A stretch of DNA of 58,180 nucleotides from an uncultured Bacteroidota bacterium (GCA_937924855.1 CALEYQ010000053.1:1-58180); one strand, 5' to 3'; shown: positions 25,181 to 35,422, counted from the stretch's first letter. Made by a program: numbers and translations. The notes: a model not told the origin generated them from the sequence alone.

Positions 25181-25993
25181 TCAGTTTGCTGTTTTTTGAA
25201 GTTTTCTACGTTCCACAAATTTGGCAACGAAAATGCTGATTTCATACAATCCGTACAGTGGAATGGCCACCATTATCTGGGATGAAATATCCGGCGATGG
25301 GGTAATAAAGGCAGCAACAATAAGGATCACCACCAAAGCGTGCCGCCGATACTTTCGCATAAAGGCCGCGGTCATAAGACCTATCGTGGTGAGGAAATAA
25401 ATTAAAATTGGCAATTCGAAAACCAGGCCCGTAGCAAAAGTGAGGTTGGAAATGGTGGAAATATAGGAGTCCATGGTTATTTCATTCTCAACCTTCTCCG
25501 AAACCCGGTAGTTCCCTAAAAACATGATCGTCAATGGAGCTACAATAAAATAACTGAATAAAACTCCCGTAAAAAACAAACCCGAAGCGTAGAACACAAA
25601 GCCCCTGATGGCCTTTTTTTCATTGGGGTGCAGGGCAGGCCTTACGAAGCGCCATAATTCCCATAAAAGATAAGGGAATCCAAGTATCAATCCGGCCAAA
25701 AAAGAAATCCACATATGGGTAATAAATTGTCCGCTGATGAGGATATTTTTCAGAGAAAAATCAAAGGCTGTTATGCAAAGTTCATCCCCTTTTCCAATCC
25801 AGTGCGAAAAGCGGCAGAGTGCTTTATAAGTTAAAAAATGCTGGTCGGTTGGGCCGAATATGATTTTATCAAACAGGATTTCCGGAAAAATAAAACAAAC
25901 CACTGCCAGTACAGCAATTACAATAACCGACCTTACCAGATGCCAGCGCAGGGCTTCCAGGTGCTCGAGGAACGACATTTCCTTTTTTTCCAT
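25181..25993 (-). CDS. tatC: Sec-independent protein translocase TatC
   Basis: 270 residues with six predicted membrane helices and the family's N-terminal signature SFLEHLEALRWHLVRSV. GFPYLLWELWRFVRPALHPNEKK and the conserved F-[FY]-x-P-L region (FIVAPLTIMFLGNY) also match. TatC is the twin-arginine signal receptor for export of folded proteins. The protein carries a longer first periplasmic loop (about residues 45-75), which is common in Bacteroidota. The TatA/B subunits are not in this window. Starts at ATG 25993, directly after a TATCTTTG -7 element. Confidence 0.95.
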   Translation of the reverse strand: MEKKEMSFLEHLEALRWHLVRSVIVIAVLAVVCFIFPEILFDKIIFGPTDQHFLTYKALCRFSHWIGKGDELCITAFDFSLKNILISGQFITHMWISFLAGLILGFPYLLWELWRFVRPALHPNEKKAIRGFVFYASGLFFTGVLFSYFIVAPLTIMFLGNYRVSEKVENEITMDSYISTISNLTFATGLVFELPILIYFLTTIGLMTAAFMRKYRRHALVVILIVAAFITPSPDISSQIMVAIPLYGLYEISIFVAKFVERRKLQKTAN

Positions 25994-26001
25994 CCGGGTG
26001 G

Positions 26002-26009
26002 CAAAGATA
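26002..26009 (-). promoter_or_regulatory. -7 promoter element of tatC
   Basis: TATCTTTG on the minus strand, an exact match, eight bases before the tatC ATG. No TTTG is seen 19-20 bases upstream. Confidence 0.45.
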
Positions 26010-26078
26010 GTATAAAGTGCTGTTTTGAGGGATTCGCCAATGGCTGAAGAAGAAAATTAATCCGTATTTTCGCGCCCT

Positions 26079-28142
26079 ATGCCCGAGGGAGGAAAAATGT
26101 TCAGGTATTGGGTTCTGGGATTAGGCCTGCTCCTGTTTCTGGCCTATTCCAATCATTTTGAAAACGAATTCCATTTCGACGATGAGCATACCATCGTTAA
26201 CAATGCCGCCATACGAGACCTTAAAAACATTCCCCGGTTTTTTACCGACGCCACCACCACCTCTTCCCTGCCCCCGAATCAGGCCTACCGGCCGGGTTTA
26301 ACAACCCTCAACACCATTGATTATGCCATTCAGGAAAAAATGAAGCGGAAGGCTATGGCCGACTCCGGTTCCTTTGCGGCCAAATTTGAACAACTGGTTT
26401 CACCGGAATATGCTGCCCGCCCGGCACTGCTGAAGGAAAAAACCATAAACCCCTTTTATTTTCATTTGTCTGTTTTTTTGAGTTTCTGCCTTCTGGGTGT
26501 TCTCCTTTATTATTTTTTCCTGAATATATTCCAGCTAACACTGCCAAAGGCTCCGGTACGATATGCCGCCCTTGCGGGAACTGCATTTTTTCTGCTCCAT
26601 ACCGCCAATGCCGAAACCATAAATTACATTATTGCCCGCAGCGACTCTTTCAGTACCTTGTTAATCATTGCCTGTTTTGTTCTTTATCAATACTGGGAAC
26701 CGGCCAGGAAATACCACCTTTACCTGATTTTTTTCTGCGCAGGGTTTTTTGTTAAAGAACCCGTGCTGATGTTTTCCCCATTGTTGTTTTTATTCGATTG
26801 GCTGATTATCCGGAAACAAGCGCTCAGCAAAAACATCACTCCCCTCAAAATCTGGAACTCTCTGAGGCCAGCCCTGCCCTCCCTTGCCGTCGGGGCGGGC
26901 TTGTTCTATCTGGCCAACAAACTCACGCCTCCAACATGGGATTCGGGTGGATATAACACCTGGGCTTACCTGTTTACCCAACCTTTTGTAATGGCCCATT
27001 ATTTCAGAAATTTTTTAATCCCCACTGCTCTCAGTGCCGATACCGACTGGACCCTTGTTTCAGGCCCGGGAGATTACCGGATTTATGCCGGAATATTATT
27101 TGTAGTAAGCCTTATCATCATTGCATTCCGGTTTTCGAAACACCCTGCAGGCAGTCCCATAGCCTTTGGCATATTATGGTTTTTCGTGGCCTTACTTCCC
27201 ACCTCCAGCATTTTCCCTCTGGCGGAGGTGCTCAACGACCACCGTGTATTTTTTCCCTATATCGGCCTGGTTTTGGCTTTCACCTGGCTTGGGGTTCTGA
27301 TCTATGAAAAATACAAAAGCCGGTTTAGCGGTTCCCACCGACTGAAATTAATCTCAGGAAGTCTTCTGATTATTTTCTTTCTGGCCCATGCCTGGGGAGT
27401 TTATTCCAGAAACAAAGTCTGGAAAACCGGAGAGTCGCTCTGGAAAGATGTTACCGAAAAAAGTCCGGAAAACGGCAGAGGCCTGATGAATTATGGAAAT
27501 GCCCTCATGGCAAAGGGTGATTTTCCTGGCGCCTGGAACTATTACCAAAAAGCCCTGAAGCTTCTTCCCCAATACTCTTACCTCTACATAAACATGGGCA
27601 TACTTAAAGGTGCTTTGGGGGAAACCTCAGAAGCTGAATATTATTTCAAAGCTGCCCTGGATTACGGAAAATCAAATCCGGAAGGCAATTTTTACTATGC
27701 CCGCTTTTTACACAATAACGGCCGTTACCGTGAAGCGATAACTATTTGCCGGGAGGGACTTCAAAAAAGCCCGGGGCATTTAAATCTTCAGCTTATGCTG
27801 GAAGAATGCGAAAAGGCTTTACAGGCACAGGTTGACACCGGGCTGCAAAATGCCCTCGAAGAAGTCAGAAAAAATCCGGGAGCAGATTCCTATTTAAACC
27901 TGAGCTTGTATTATTACCTGGCCGGTTCATTTGAAAAATGTATTGAGGCCGCTGAAATGTCATTGAAATTCAAACCCGATTACGATCTTGCCTACAACAA
28001 CATTTGTTCGGCATACAATGAACTGGGCCAATATGAAAAGGCCATTGAAGCAGGGGAAAAAGCCATTGCCCTTAATCCGCAAAATGAACTGGCAAAAAAC
28101 AATTTAGCAGAAGCCAAACGAAGATTGGCTCAAAAAAAATAA
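26079..28142 (+). CDS. TMTC-like membrane glycosyltransferase/TPR protein
   Basis: 687 residues. About ten membrane helices in residues 1-440 follow a first loop with the FDDEHTI acidic pair typical of GT-C O-mannosyltransferase-like (TMTC) proteins. Four or more TPR units occupy about 450-687 (YGNALMAKGDFPGAWNYYQKAL, YFKAALDYG, CREGLQKSP, AYNELGQYEKAIEAGEKAIALNP). GT-C enzymes transfer a sugar from a lipid carrier to a protein or glycan on the outside of the inner membrane; transfer by this protein is inference. The adjacent carbamoyltransferase is two bases away, so the pair may modify the same glycan. A second in-frame ATG at 26097 is possible. Confidence 0.75.
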   Translation: MPEGGKMFRYWVLGLGLLLFLAYSNHFENEFHFDDEHTIVNNAAIRDLKNIPRFFTDATTTSSLPPNQAYRPGLTTLNTIDYAIQEKMKRKAMADSGSFAAKFEQLVSPEYAARPALLKEKTINPFYFHLSVFLSFCLLGVLLYYFFLNIFQLTLPKAPVRYAALAGTAFFLLHTANAETINYIIARSDSFSTLLIIACFVLYQYWEPARKYHLYLIFFCAGFFVKEPVLMFSPLLFLFDWLIIRKQALSKNITPLKIWNSLRPALPSLAVGAGLFYLANKLTPPTWDSGGYNTWAYLFTQPFVMAHYFRNFLIPTALSADTDWTLVSGPGDYRIYAGILFVVSLIIIAFRFSKHPAGSPIAFGILWFFVALLPTSSIFPLAEVLNDHRVFFPYIGLVLAFTWLGVLIYEKYKSRFSGSHRLKLISGSLLIIFFLAHAWGVYSRNKVWKTGESLWKDVTEKSPENGRGLMNYGNALMAKGDFPGAWNYYQKALKLLPQYSYLYINMGILKGALGETSEAEYYFKAALDYGKSNPEGNFYYARFLHNNGRYREAITICREGLQKSPGHLNLQLMLEECEKALQAQVDTGLQNALEEVRKNPGADSYLNLSLYYYLAGSFEKCIEAAEMSLKFKPDYDLAYNNICSAYNELGQYEKAIEAGEKAIALNPQNELAKNNLAEAKRRLAQKK

Positions 28143-28144
28143 CC

Positions 28145-29890
28145 ATGAATATTCTGGGATTCAATTGTTACGGGCATGATTCGGCAGCCACTTTATTAAG
28201 CAACAACAAAGTAGTTTTTGCTGTTGAAGAGGAGCGACTTAACCGGAAAAAACACTTTGGGGGCCTTCCCGCCCTTTCCATCGATGCCTGTTTGAAATAT
28301 GGAAATCTGGATCCTTCCGATCTCGATCATGTCACCTTTTTCTGGAAACCTTCCATTTCTTATTCAAAGATTCCCGTATTTCTGTTTAAGTTCTGGGACA
28401 AGGTTCCCAACCTTATCAGAGAGCAACGCTCGTTTTCGGTTGAGGAAAATCTGGGCATGTTGAATTATCTGGGAGATATGCGGGTGCTTCCGAAAACCCT
28501 GAGGAAAATGTATCCCGGGAAAAAAATGAACTTTCGCTTTCACCTGATGGAACATCATATGTGCCATGCAGCTTCGGCATTTTACCCTACCCATTTCGAT
28601 GAGGCAGCCATTCTTACTATCGATGGAGCCGGAGAATGGTCAACCTGTCTGTTTGCCCACGGAAGCGGCAATAAAATCCGCAAAATCGGTGGCGTTAACA
28701 CCCCTCATTCCCTGGGTGCCTTTTACCAGGCAATTTCCAGGCACCTTGGATTTAAACTGATCGAAGGTCCCGGTAAATTAATGGGTTTGGCTTCGTACGG
28801 AAACCCGGATTCAAAACAATATCAAAAGCTAAAACCCCTGGTTAAGTTAACGGAGTCGGGAGGCTTTGCTATTGACATGAATTATTTCAGCTATCACTAC
28901 ACCCGGAAATCGGGGGTATCAAAAAAGTTCAATGACCTGTTCGGGCCCTCAAAGGAATCAGGAAAGGACTGGAGTGAAGCAGAGCTTGACCTGGCGGCAG
29001 CTGCGCAGCGAATTGTGGAAGATGCATTTTTGCATATGACGCGTCACCTGAAGAAACAAACAGGTGCCCGGAATTTATGTATGGCCGGAGGGGTAGCCCT
29101 CAACAGCGTTGCCAACGGATTGGTTGCCAAAGAAGACTTGTTCGATAACATTTTCATCCAGCCTGCTGCCGGAGATTCAGGCACTTCCCTGGGAAGCACC
29201 CTTTTGCTGAACCATCAGATTCTGGATCGCAAACGGGAATTTATAATGGACTCGGCCTTTCTTGGTCCCGAATATAACGACGGGGAAATAGAAAAAACAC
29301 TTTCCAAATTCTCCCTCCCGTATAAAAAACTGGAAGGCGGATTTGCATCCTTTGCCGCCAAACAATTAGCCGCCGGGAAAATCCTGGGCTGGTTTCAGGG
29401 GAAAATGGAATTTGGACCCAGAGCGCTTGGCAACCGAAGCATTCTGGCCAACCCTCTGGTTGCCGAAATGAAAAACACCCTGAATGCACGGGTAAAATTC
29501 CGGGAAGGATTCAGGCCCTTTGCGGCCATAGTGCTGGAAGAAGATTGCGGGGTTTATTTCGACTCGGGCTTTCCTAACCCCTATATGCTGATGGTTTATA
29601 ATGTGAACCCTGAGTTCCGTGAAAAACTACCTGCCATTACCCATGTAGACAATTCGGTGAGGATACAAACCGTAAATAAATATGAAAATCCCCGGATGCG
29701 GGAACTTCTGGAGGCATTTAAAAAAGAAACCGGCTATTCGGTTCTCATCAATACCTCCTTTAACATAAAAGGAGAGCCCATCGTATGTACCCCATTTGAT
29801 GCCATTCATAGTTTCGACAGGGCCGACATGGATTACCTGGTAATCGGCAGCTTTGTGGTGGGGAAAAAACCCTCGGATCTGGATCTCTGA
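28145..29890 (+). CDS. Carbamoyltransferase, NodU/CmcH family
   Basis: 581 residues, normal length. N-terminal domain MNILGFNCYGHDSAATLL and VFAVEEERLNRKKHFGGLP, metal-binding HHMCHAASAFYPT, and AILTIDGAGEWSTC match the YrdC-like/Kae1-like fold that moves carbamoyl from carbamoyl phosphate. The C-terminal part has GKMEFGPRALGNRSILANP and NTSFNIKGEPIVCTPFDAI. Such enzymes carbamoylate hydroxyl groups of sugars or antibiotics. The substrate cannot be told. Its location directly after a GT-C/TPR protein suggests a surface glycan. Confidence 0.9.
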   Translation: MNILGFNCYGHDSAATLLSNNKVVFAVEEERLNRKKHFGGLPALSIDACLKYGNLDPSDLDHVTFFWKPSISYSKIPVFLFKFWDKVPNLIREQRSFSVEENLGMLNYLGDMRVLPKTLRKMYPGKKMNFRFHLMEHHMCHAASAFYPTHFDEAAILTIDGAGEWSTCLFAHGSGNKIRKIGGVNTPHSLGAFYQAISRHLGFKLIEGPGKLMGLASYGNPDSKQYQKLKPLVKLTESGGFAIDMNYFSYHYTRKSGVSKKFNDLFGPSKESGKDWSEAELDLAAAAQRIVEDAFLHMTRHLKKQTGARNLCMAGGVALNSVANGLVAKEDLFDNIFIQPAAGDSGTSLGSTLLLNHQILDRKREFIMDSAFLGPEYNDGEIEKTLSKFSLPYKKLEGGFASFAAKQLAAGKILGWFQGKMEFGPRALGNRSILANPLVAEMKNTLNARVKFREGFRPFAAIVLEEDCGVYFDSGFPNPYMLMVYNVNPEFREKLPAITHVDNSVRIQTVNKYENPRMRELLEAFKKETGYSVLINTSFNIKGEPIVCTPFDAIHSFDRADMDYLVIGSFVVGKKPSDLDL

Positions 29891-29944
29891 TTTTCGGCTA
29901 CCCTGAGGGGATTTTATTATATTCGCACAACGCAATATCATTCT

Positions 29945-32900
29945 ATGAAATTTATTGTTTCATGCCTTTTCCTGGCATTTTTTGCCCTAAACGGTTTAAG
30001 TCAGGGCTATTTCACCGGTCCATACCGCTCGGCTGCAAACCCCCATTACTGGAAAAACAAAAAGCCGTATGAGGGCTATTGGCAACAGGATGTGCATTAC
30101 AGAATTCAGGCCATCATTGACGAAAGTAACGACATAATAACCGGAGCCCTCGACCTTACCTATTACAACAATTCGCCCGATGCATTGCCCTTTGTTTATT
30201 TTCATTTGTATCAGAACGCTTTTACCGAGGGCTCCTACCTTGATCACCTCGCCCAGGGAAATGGCGTTAAAAACCAATACGGGAATTATGAAAAATCGGG
30301 TTTGGGAACCCAGATCCTCAGAATAGAATCGGGAGGAAAAATGTTAAAGACGGAGCTGGATAATACCATTTTGAAAGTTTGGCTTGAAAAACCTCTGAAG
30401 AGTGGCGATTCCATTCACTTCGAAATTGACTTCAAAACATTTTTCCAAATGGACACCAAAGTCCGCCGGCGAATGAAAATGTTTAATGCCTATGGCCATA
30501 AACATTACGACGGAGTTCACTGGTATCCCCGGATTTGTGTGTACGACCGGAAATTCGGCTGGGATACCGAACAGCATCTGGAAAAAGAGTTTTATGGAGA
30601 CTTCGGAACCTATGAGGTAGAATTGACTTTTGCCGAAACCTTTGTGGTAGATGCAACAGGTGTTTTACTTAATGAAAAGGAGGTGATGCCCAAATGGCTT
30701 CGCGATTCACTGGATATCCGGCGCTTTAAGGACAAGCCGCTTTATTCCCGCCCTTCCACTATTATCAAATATGATCCCCAGCGCAGGAAAACCTGGAAAT
30801 ATTATGCGGTAAATGTGCATGATTTTGCCTTCACGGCCGACCCCACCTACCGCATTGGGGAAGCCGAATGGAATGGCGTAAAAGTAATCTCCCTTTGTCA
30901 GGAACCGCATGCCTCGCGTTGGCAAAATGCCGCCAGCTACACTGCCGAAGTAATCCGGGTATATTCCCAGGATTTCGGTATGTATGCCTATCCGAAAATG
31001 ATAGTTGCCGACGCCCGCGACGGAATGGAATATCCGATGTTGACACTTGATGGGGGCTTTGATCCGGACTACCGTGATTTATTGGCTCATGAAGTTGGGC
31101 ATAATTGGTTTTTCGGTATGGTGGGAACCAACGAAACATACCGCGCTGCCATGGATGAAGGATTCACCCAATTTCTCACCAATTGGGCTTATGAAAAAAT
31201 TGACGGCCTGGAAAGAATCAGAACCTTACCCAAAAGCAAGTACGTAAAAAAACACCTGAAACCCGATTACGTTCGCGACAGCGAAGTATATCAGGGCTAT
31301 TTATTTGATTTCGAACACCGCGACCAGGTAACGCTGAATACACATAGCAGCATGTTTAATACCGCACTACGCCATGGTGGAGGATACCGGCAGGTTTATA
31401 TGAAGACTGCGACGATGCTATATAATCTTCAGTATGTAATGGGGGATGAACTCTTTTTAAAATCCATGCAGCATTATTTCAGCCAGTGGAGTTTTTGTCA
31501 CCCGTATTGGGAAGATTTTACCAAATCTATGGTTAATTACTCCGGGGTAGATTTGAACTGGTTTTTCGACCAATGGTTTGAAACTCCCAAAACCATTGAT
31601 TATGCCGTAACGGGACTAAAACGCGGAAAAGAAAAAGACACTTACGAAATTACATTTAAGCGCAAAGGAGGCATGCAGATGCCGATTGATTTTGCGGTAA
31701 AGCTTGATAACGACAGCCTTGTTCATTTTCACATTCCCAATACCTGGTTCGTGAAAAAAACCAATGCCGCGGTTTTGCCCAAATGGTATGGCTGGGACAA
31801 ACTGAATCCTGAATATGTAGCAACGGTTACCCTTCCCGGCAGGCCCAAAGATGTAATCATAGATCCTACCCATCGCTTGGCCGACATCTGGATGCTTGAC
31901 AATTCCCTTAGTTTTCCCATCACCCTCGACTTTGATTCCAAAATCTGGAATATGCCGGATTGGAAAACCTATGAGGTGCTTGCCCGTCCCGAGCTTTGGT
32001 ATAATGGTTACGACGGGTTGAAAGCCGGTTTGCATTTTTCAGGTTCCTACATGGGGCGTTACCATAAATTCGATCTCACCACCTGGTTTAACACCGGTCT
32101 TTTGCAAAGCGGTCTTGACACTGCAGCTCCTGTAAATGGTTTTGACAATGTTTCGTTACGCGTTAATTACTCAACCCCGCTTGAAGCGTTCGGAAAAAAT
32201 TCAAATTTCAGTGCAGGGGTCAGGTTTTTAGACGGAATGGAATTTTACCAGGCGGAAATAGACAAAGCAAACCGAAGCAGGTCAAACCGCTTCTACGCCC
32301 GATTCCGTTCCATGATCAGGAAAGACACAACCGACATGTTTTATCTGCTCAACAAAGAATGGAACCGCAACAAACTCAACAACACCATTACGCTGGGTCT
32401 TGAACATCCCTACTCCTATTCTTTCGGTCGGGGCAATATTGATCTGAGTTTACGGTCAACCACGCTGATGAGTGATTATGATTATGCCTATGCCAATCTG
32501 GAGGTAATAAACCAGAATAACATCGGAAAGAAATTAAAATTCAACACCCGGTTTATTGCCCGTTACGGAACCGGAAAAAACATGGCTCCCGAATCGGCGC
32601 TCTTTCTGGCGGGGGCCAGTCCTGAAGAAATGATGGACAATAAGTTCACCCGCTCCATTGGATTTTTCCCAACCGATTGGGCGGGCTATGGAAAAGACCT
32701 GAATCATTTCCATCACGGAGGCGGATTAAACCTCCGCGGATATTCCGGATATCTTGCTCCTGAAGAAACAGCCAACGGAGGAATTCGCTTTGCCTACAAG
32801 GGAGTAAGCGGTGCGGCATTTAACGGAGAACTCGAGTTTGATAATTTGTTTCGCGGCAAAAACCTTCCCAAATTTTTCAGAAAAAATCTCAAGCGCTACA

Positions 32901-33184
32901 AATTTGCTTCAGCCGTAAAAAGCACGCTTAAATTTAACACCTATTTATTCGGCGATGTAGGCATAATTAATTATAATGTTCCCGAGGAAGATGTTTTATT
33001 TACAGACCTTCGGGCCGATGCGGGTCTGGGTGTTGCCATGACCATAAAACGTTTCGGACCTTTGCAAACCGTTAGTCCGCTGGTAATAAGGTTCGACATG
33101 CCCTTTTTTATTAACCGAATCCCTTTTGGTCAGCAGGATTATTTTGCTTTCCGCTGGGTATTAGCCGTAAACAGAGCATTCTAA
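29945..33184 (+). CDS. M1-family metallopeptidase with C-terminal Omp85-like beta-barrel
   Basis: 1079 residues. Signal peptide to about residue 20. The M1 catalytic domain carries the zinc site HEVGHNWF at residues 382-389 and the third ligand Glu405, 18 residues after the second His, in MDEGF. The usual GAMEN is replaced by DGMEYPML. Residues about 660-1079 have the alternating-strand pattern of an outer-membrane barrel, with GLNLRGYSGYLAP (around residue 930) resembling the Omp85 RG[YF] loop motif, and a final aromatic residue (VLAVNRAF). So a protease domain appears to sit on its own outer-membrane anchor. Substrate and side of the membrane are unknown. Confidence 0.85.
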   Translation: MKFIVSCLFLAFFALNGLSQGYFTGPYRSAANPHYWKNKKPYEGYWQQDVHYRIQAIIDESNDIITGALDLTYYNNSPDALPFVYFHLYQNAFTEGSYLDHLAQGNGVKNQYGNYEKSGLGTQILRIESGGKMLKTELDNTILKVWLEKPLKSGDSIHFEIDFKTFFQMDTKVRRRMKMFNAYGHKHYDGVHWYPRICVYDRKFGWDTEQHLEKEFYGDFGTYEVELTFAETFVVDATGVLLNEKEVMPKWLRDSLDIRRFKDKPLYSRPSTIIKYDPQRRKTWKYYAVNVHDFAFTADPTYRIGEAEWNGVKVISLCQEPHASRWQNAASYTAEVIRVYSQDFGMYAYPKMIVADARDGMEYPMLTLDGGFDPDYRDLLAHEVGHNWFFGMVGTNETYRAAMDEGFTQFLTNWAYEKIDGLERIRTLPKSKYVKKHLKPDYVRDSEVYQGYLFDFEHRDQVTLNTHSSMFNTALRHGGGYRQVYMKTATMLYNLQYVMGDELFLKSMQHYFSQWSFCHPYWEDFTKSMVNYSGVDLNWFFDQWFETPKTIDYAVTGLKRGKEKDTYEITFKRKGGMQMPIDFAVKLDNDSLVHFHIPNTWFVKKTNAAVLPKWYGWDKLNPEYVATVTLPGRPKDVIIDPTHRLADIWMLDNSLSFPITLDFDSKIWNMPDWKTYEVLARPELWYNGYDGLKAGLHFSGSYMGRYHKFDLTTWFNTGLLQSGLDTAAPVNGFDNVSLRVNYSTPLEAFGKNSNFSAGVRFLDGMEFYQAEIDKANRSRSNRFYARFRSMIRKDTTDMFYLLNKEWNRNKLNNTITLGLEHPYSYSFGRGNIDLSLRSTTLMSDYDYAYANLEVINQNNIGKKLKFNTRFIARYGTGKNMAPESALFLAGASPEEMMDNKFTRSIGFFPTDWAGYGKDLNHFHHGGGLNLRGYSGYLAPEETANGGIRFAYKGVSGAAFNGELEFDNLFRGKNLPKFFRKNLKRYKFASAVKSTLKFNTYLFGDVGIINYNVPEEDVLFTDLRADAGLGVAMTIKRFGPLQTVSPLVIRFDMPFFINRIPFGQQDYFAFRWVLAVNRAF

Positions 33185-33196
33185 AACTAAAATATC

Positions 33197-33952
33197 ATGT
33201 ATAAAGCAAGTTTCATTTCGTTTTCATTATTGCTGAATCTGGCTGTAGCCCAAAGCAACGATGAACTTTATCAAAATGGCCTTGAGTGCCGTAAAAATTA
33301 TAAAATCCAGGAAGGGTTCGACATTTTTTCAAAGCTCATGAAGGCCGACTCCAGCAATTCCATGTATATAGCCTATGGGAGCTATTTTTATTCCCGCGTG
33401 GGAGCAACGCAAAAGTCAGATGCGGAAAAAATGAAGTATTATAAAAAGGCAGAATACCTTTCCCGCAAGGCCATAAAGCTCGACGATCAAAATCCCGAGG
33501 CTCATTATGCCTATGCCCTGGCTCTGGGAAGGATCAATGAGAACGCGAGTTCCAGCGAAAAGATTAAAAATTCGAAACTCATTAAAAAAGAAGCAGACCG
33601 CACGATTGCGCTCGATCCCAAGCATGCGGGAGCGTATCATATTTTAGGTCGCTGGCACCGCACCATTGCCGGATTTAACGCCATGGAAAAGGCGATGATT
33701 AACACCTTTTACGGAGGAGTTCCTCCCGGAGGTTCGTATGAAGAATCGGCAAAAGCTTTCCAGAATGCCATTGTTCATGAGCCTGATTATATTTTACATT
33801 TTTACGAATTGGGGCTAACCTATCATGAAATGGGCAAAGATTCTTTTGCCAGAGGTTTTCTTGAAAAGGCGCTCAAACTTCCGAACAAAACGCCGGAGGA
33901 CGAGGAAAACAAGCGCAAATGCTCAGACTTACTGAAAAAGCTGAAGGGGTGA
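33197..33952 (+). CDS. Secreted TPR-repeat protein
   Basis: 251 residues. Signal peptide (to about residue 19, ending LAVAQ). The rest is TPR-type helix pairs (SRKAIKLDDQNPEAHYAYALALG, EADRTIALDPKHAGAYHILGRWHR, SAKAFQNAIVHEPDYILHFYELG), similar to the RMDN-type TPR proteins of Bacteroidota. Probably a periplasmic scaffold. Twelve bases after the M1 peptidase gene. It converges on the flippase gene, whose last 24 bases overlap its 3' end. Confidence 0.75.
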   Translation: MYKASFISFSLLLNLAVAQSNDELYQNGLECRKNYKIQEGFDIFSKLMKADSSNSMYIAYGSYFYSRVGATQKSDAEKMKYYKKAEYLSRKAIKLDDQNPEAHYAYALALGRINENASSSEKIKNSKLIKKEADRTIALDPKHAGAYHILGRWHRTIAGFNAMEKAMINTFYGGVPPGGSYEESAKAFQNAIVHEPDYILHFYELGLTYHEMGKDSFARGFLEKALKLPNKTPEDEENKRKCSDLLKKLKG

Positions 33953-35422
33953 TTTTTTTCCTTTAATAAAGTCCCGCAATTCAGGGATCACATTAAAGAA
34001 GTAAATGCCCAGGCAAAAAGGAATTCCCACTGCGGCGGAACGGAGGAGAATGTCGATGTAATGATTTTCCAACCGGGGTATAAGCAGGTGTATGCCGAGG
34101 CCTGCAGCCACTAAAACCAAAACAGGTATTACAAACCATCCAAAGGGCTGAAGGCGGAATGAACTTAAAATTATCAGATACTTAATAATGTTAAAAACGA
34201 AAAATGCAAGGGCTGTAGCGAGTGCAGCTCCTTCAATACCCCACAGGGGAATAAACCAGTAGCAAAGGGCAATACTTAAGCCAATCAAACCCACCAGCAA
34301 AACAGTTCCCCAGGCATAACGGTGCGAATAGAAAATTATAGAGTTATTAAGGCCTGTTGCCATATTAAAAAAAGCGGAACAGGCAATAATTATAACCACC
34401 CACTCTCCCCCCGTGTATTTTCCCCCAATCAACTGCAGAAGAGGATGAATATTGCAAACAACCAGCAAAAACAGGAAACCGCCAAGCACCATTAGAAACC
34501 GGGTTGATTTAAAATAAACCTTCCTGACAAGATCCATATCGTTTAAATGAAGTGCATCTGAAATTTTAGAATCTGCTATTTTACTCAATGCATTGGCAGG
34601 TACTTCGATGATCGTACCAATGGTAACGGCAATGGTATAAACTGCTACCTCTTCAAGCGGAATTCCGGCTGTTAAATCACTCCCAACTAGAACCACATCG
34701 ACCTGCCGAAGGGAGCGACTGGCAAGGGTGGCAAGTGCCATTAGCAAAGTGTATTTTACCATCTCCATCCATTTTCCGGAAAAAATCCTGGAAAAATCAA
34801 TGGTTCCGGAAATCCTGTCAATGCGTGCCAGGTAAGTCCATAAAATAAGTAATTGAATTCCATTCATTAACATAAACAGAATCAAAAATGTGTCGAAAGA
34901 AATCACCTTTAAAAAGTAAAGGGAAACGATAATCATTTGATAAACACGGTTAAAAATTTCATCCAGAAAAGCAGGAAGACTGCTTCGGAATAAAATAAAA
35001 CCGTAACTATTACCAATAGAAACCATCCCCGCAAAAAATGTCATGGGAAATACGTAGGTAAAATACTCAGTAAATAAGGGAGACTTCCCATAATGGCCAT
35101 ATATGCTTTCCCGAAAAATCCAGATTCCCAGGGCAAAAATCAAATAGCTGAATAAACCCACCAGAAGTATCAGATTAATAAATCCGTAATTGGCCTTTTC
35201 TTTATTACGGAAGGAGGGGAAAAATTTTATGATAGTGCCATTCAACCCTAAGGGATAAAGAGTTCCCAAAATGATAGAGGTACTGAAGAGCATTCGGGTA
35301 AGGCCAAGTTCTTCAGGGCTCAGCATTTTGGGTTGAAGGATCAGAATATTAACAAAACCGACAAGAACTCCCAAGTAGGAGAATGCCGTATTGTAAATAC
35401 CCTGTTTTCGAATGGTTCCCAC
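33929..35422 (-). CDS. Polysaccharide flippase (Wzx-like)
   Basis: 497 residues, about 12-14 predicted membrane helices in the MATE/MVF-like fold of O-antigen flippases, including the N-terminal QGIYNTAFSYLGVLVGFVN segment. Flippases move a lipid-linked glycan to the outer face of the inner membrane. Last gene of the operon SDR-FkbM-flippase; it overlaps the convergent TPR gene by 24 bases. The assignment is by topology and gene context. Confidence 0.8.
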   Translation of the reverse strand: MGTIRKQGIYNTAFSYLGVLVGFVNILILQPKMLSPEELGLTRMLFSTSIILGTLYPLGLNGTIIKFFPSFRNKEKANYGFINLILLVGLFSYLIFALGIWIFRESIYGHYGKSPLFTEYFTYVFPMTFFAGMVSIGNSYGFILFRSSLPAFLDEIFNRVYQMIIVSLYFLKVISFDTFLILFMLMNGIQLLILWTYLARIDRISGTIDFSRIFSGKWMEMVKYTLLMALATLASRSLRQVDVVLVGSDLTAGIPLEEVAVYTIAVTIGTIIEVPANALSKIADSKISDALHLNDMDLVRKVYFKSTRFLMVLGGFLFLLVVCNIHPLLQLIGGKYTGGEWVVIIIACSAFFNMATGLNNSIIFYSHRYAWGTVLLVGLIGLSIALCYWFIPLWGIEGAALATALAFFVFNIIKYLIILSSFRLQPFGWFVIPVLVLVAAGLGIHLLIPRLENHYIDILLRSAAVGIPFCLGIYFFNVIPELRDFIKGKKSPLQLFQ

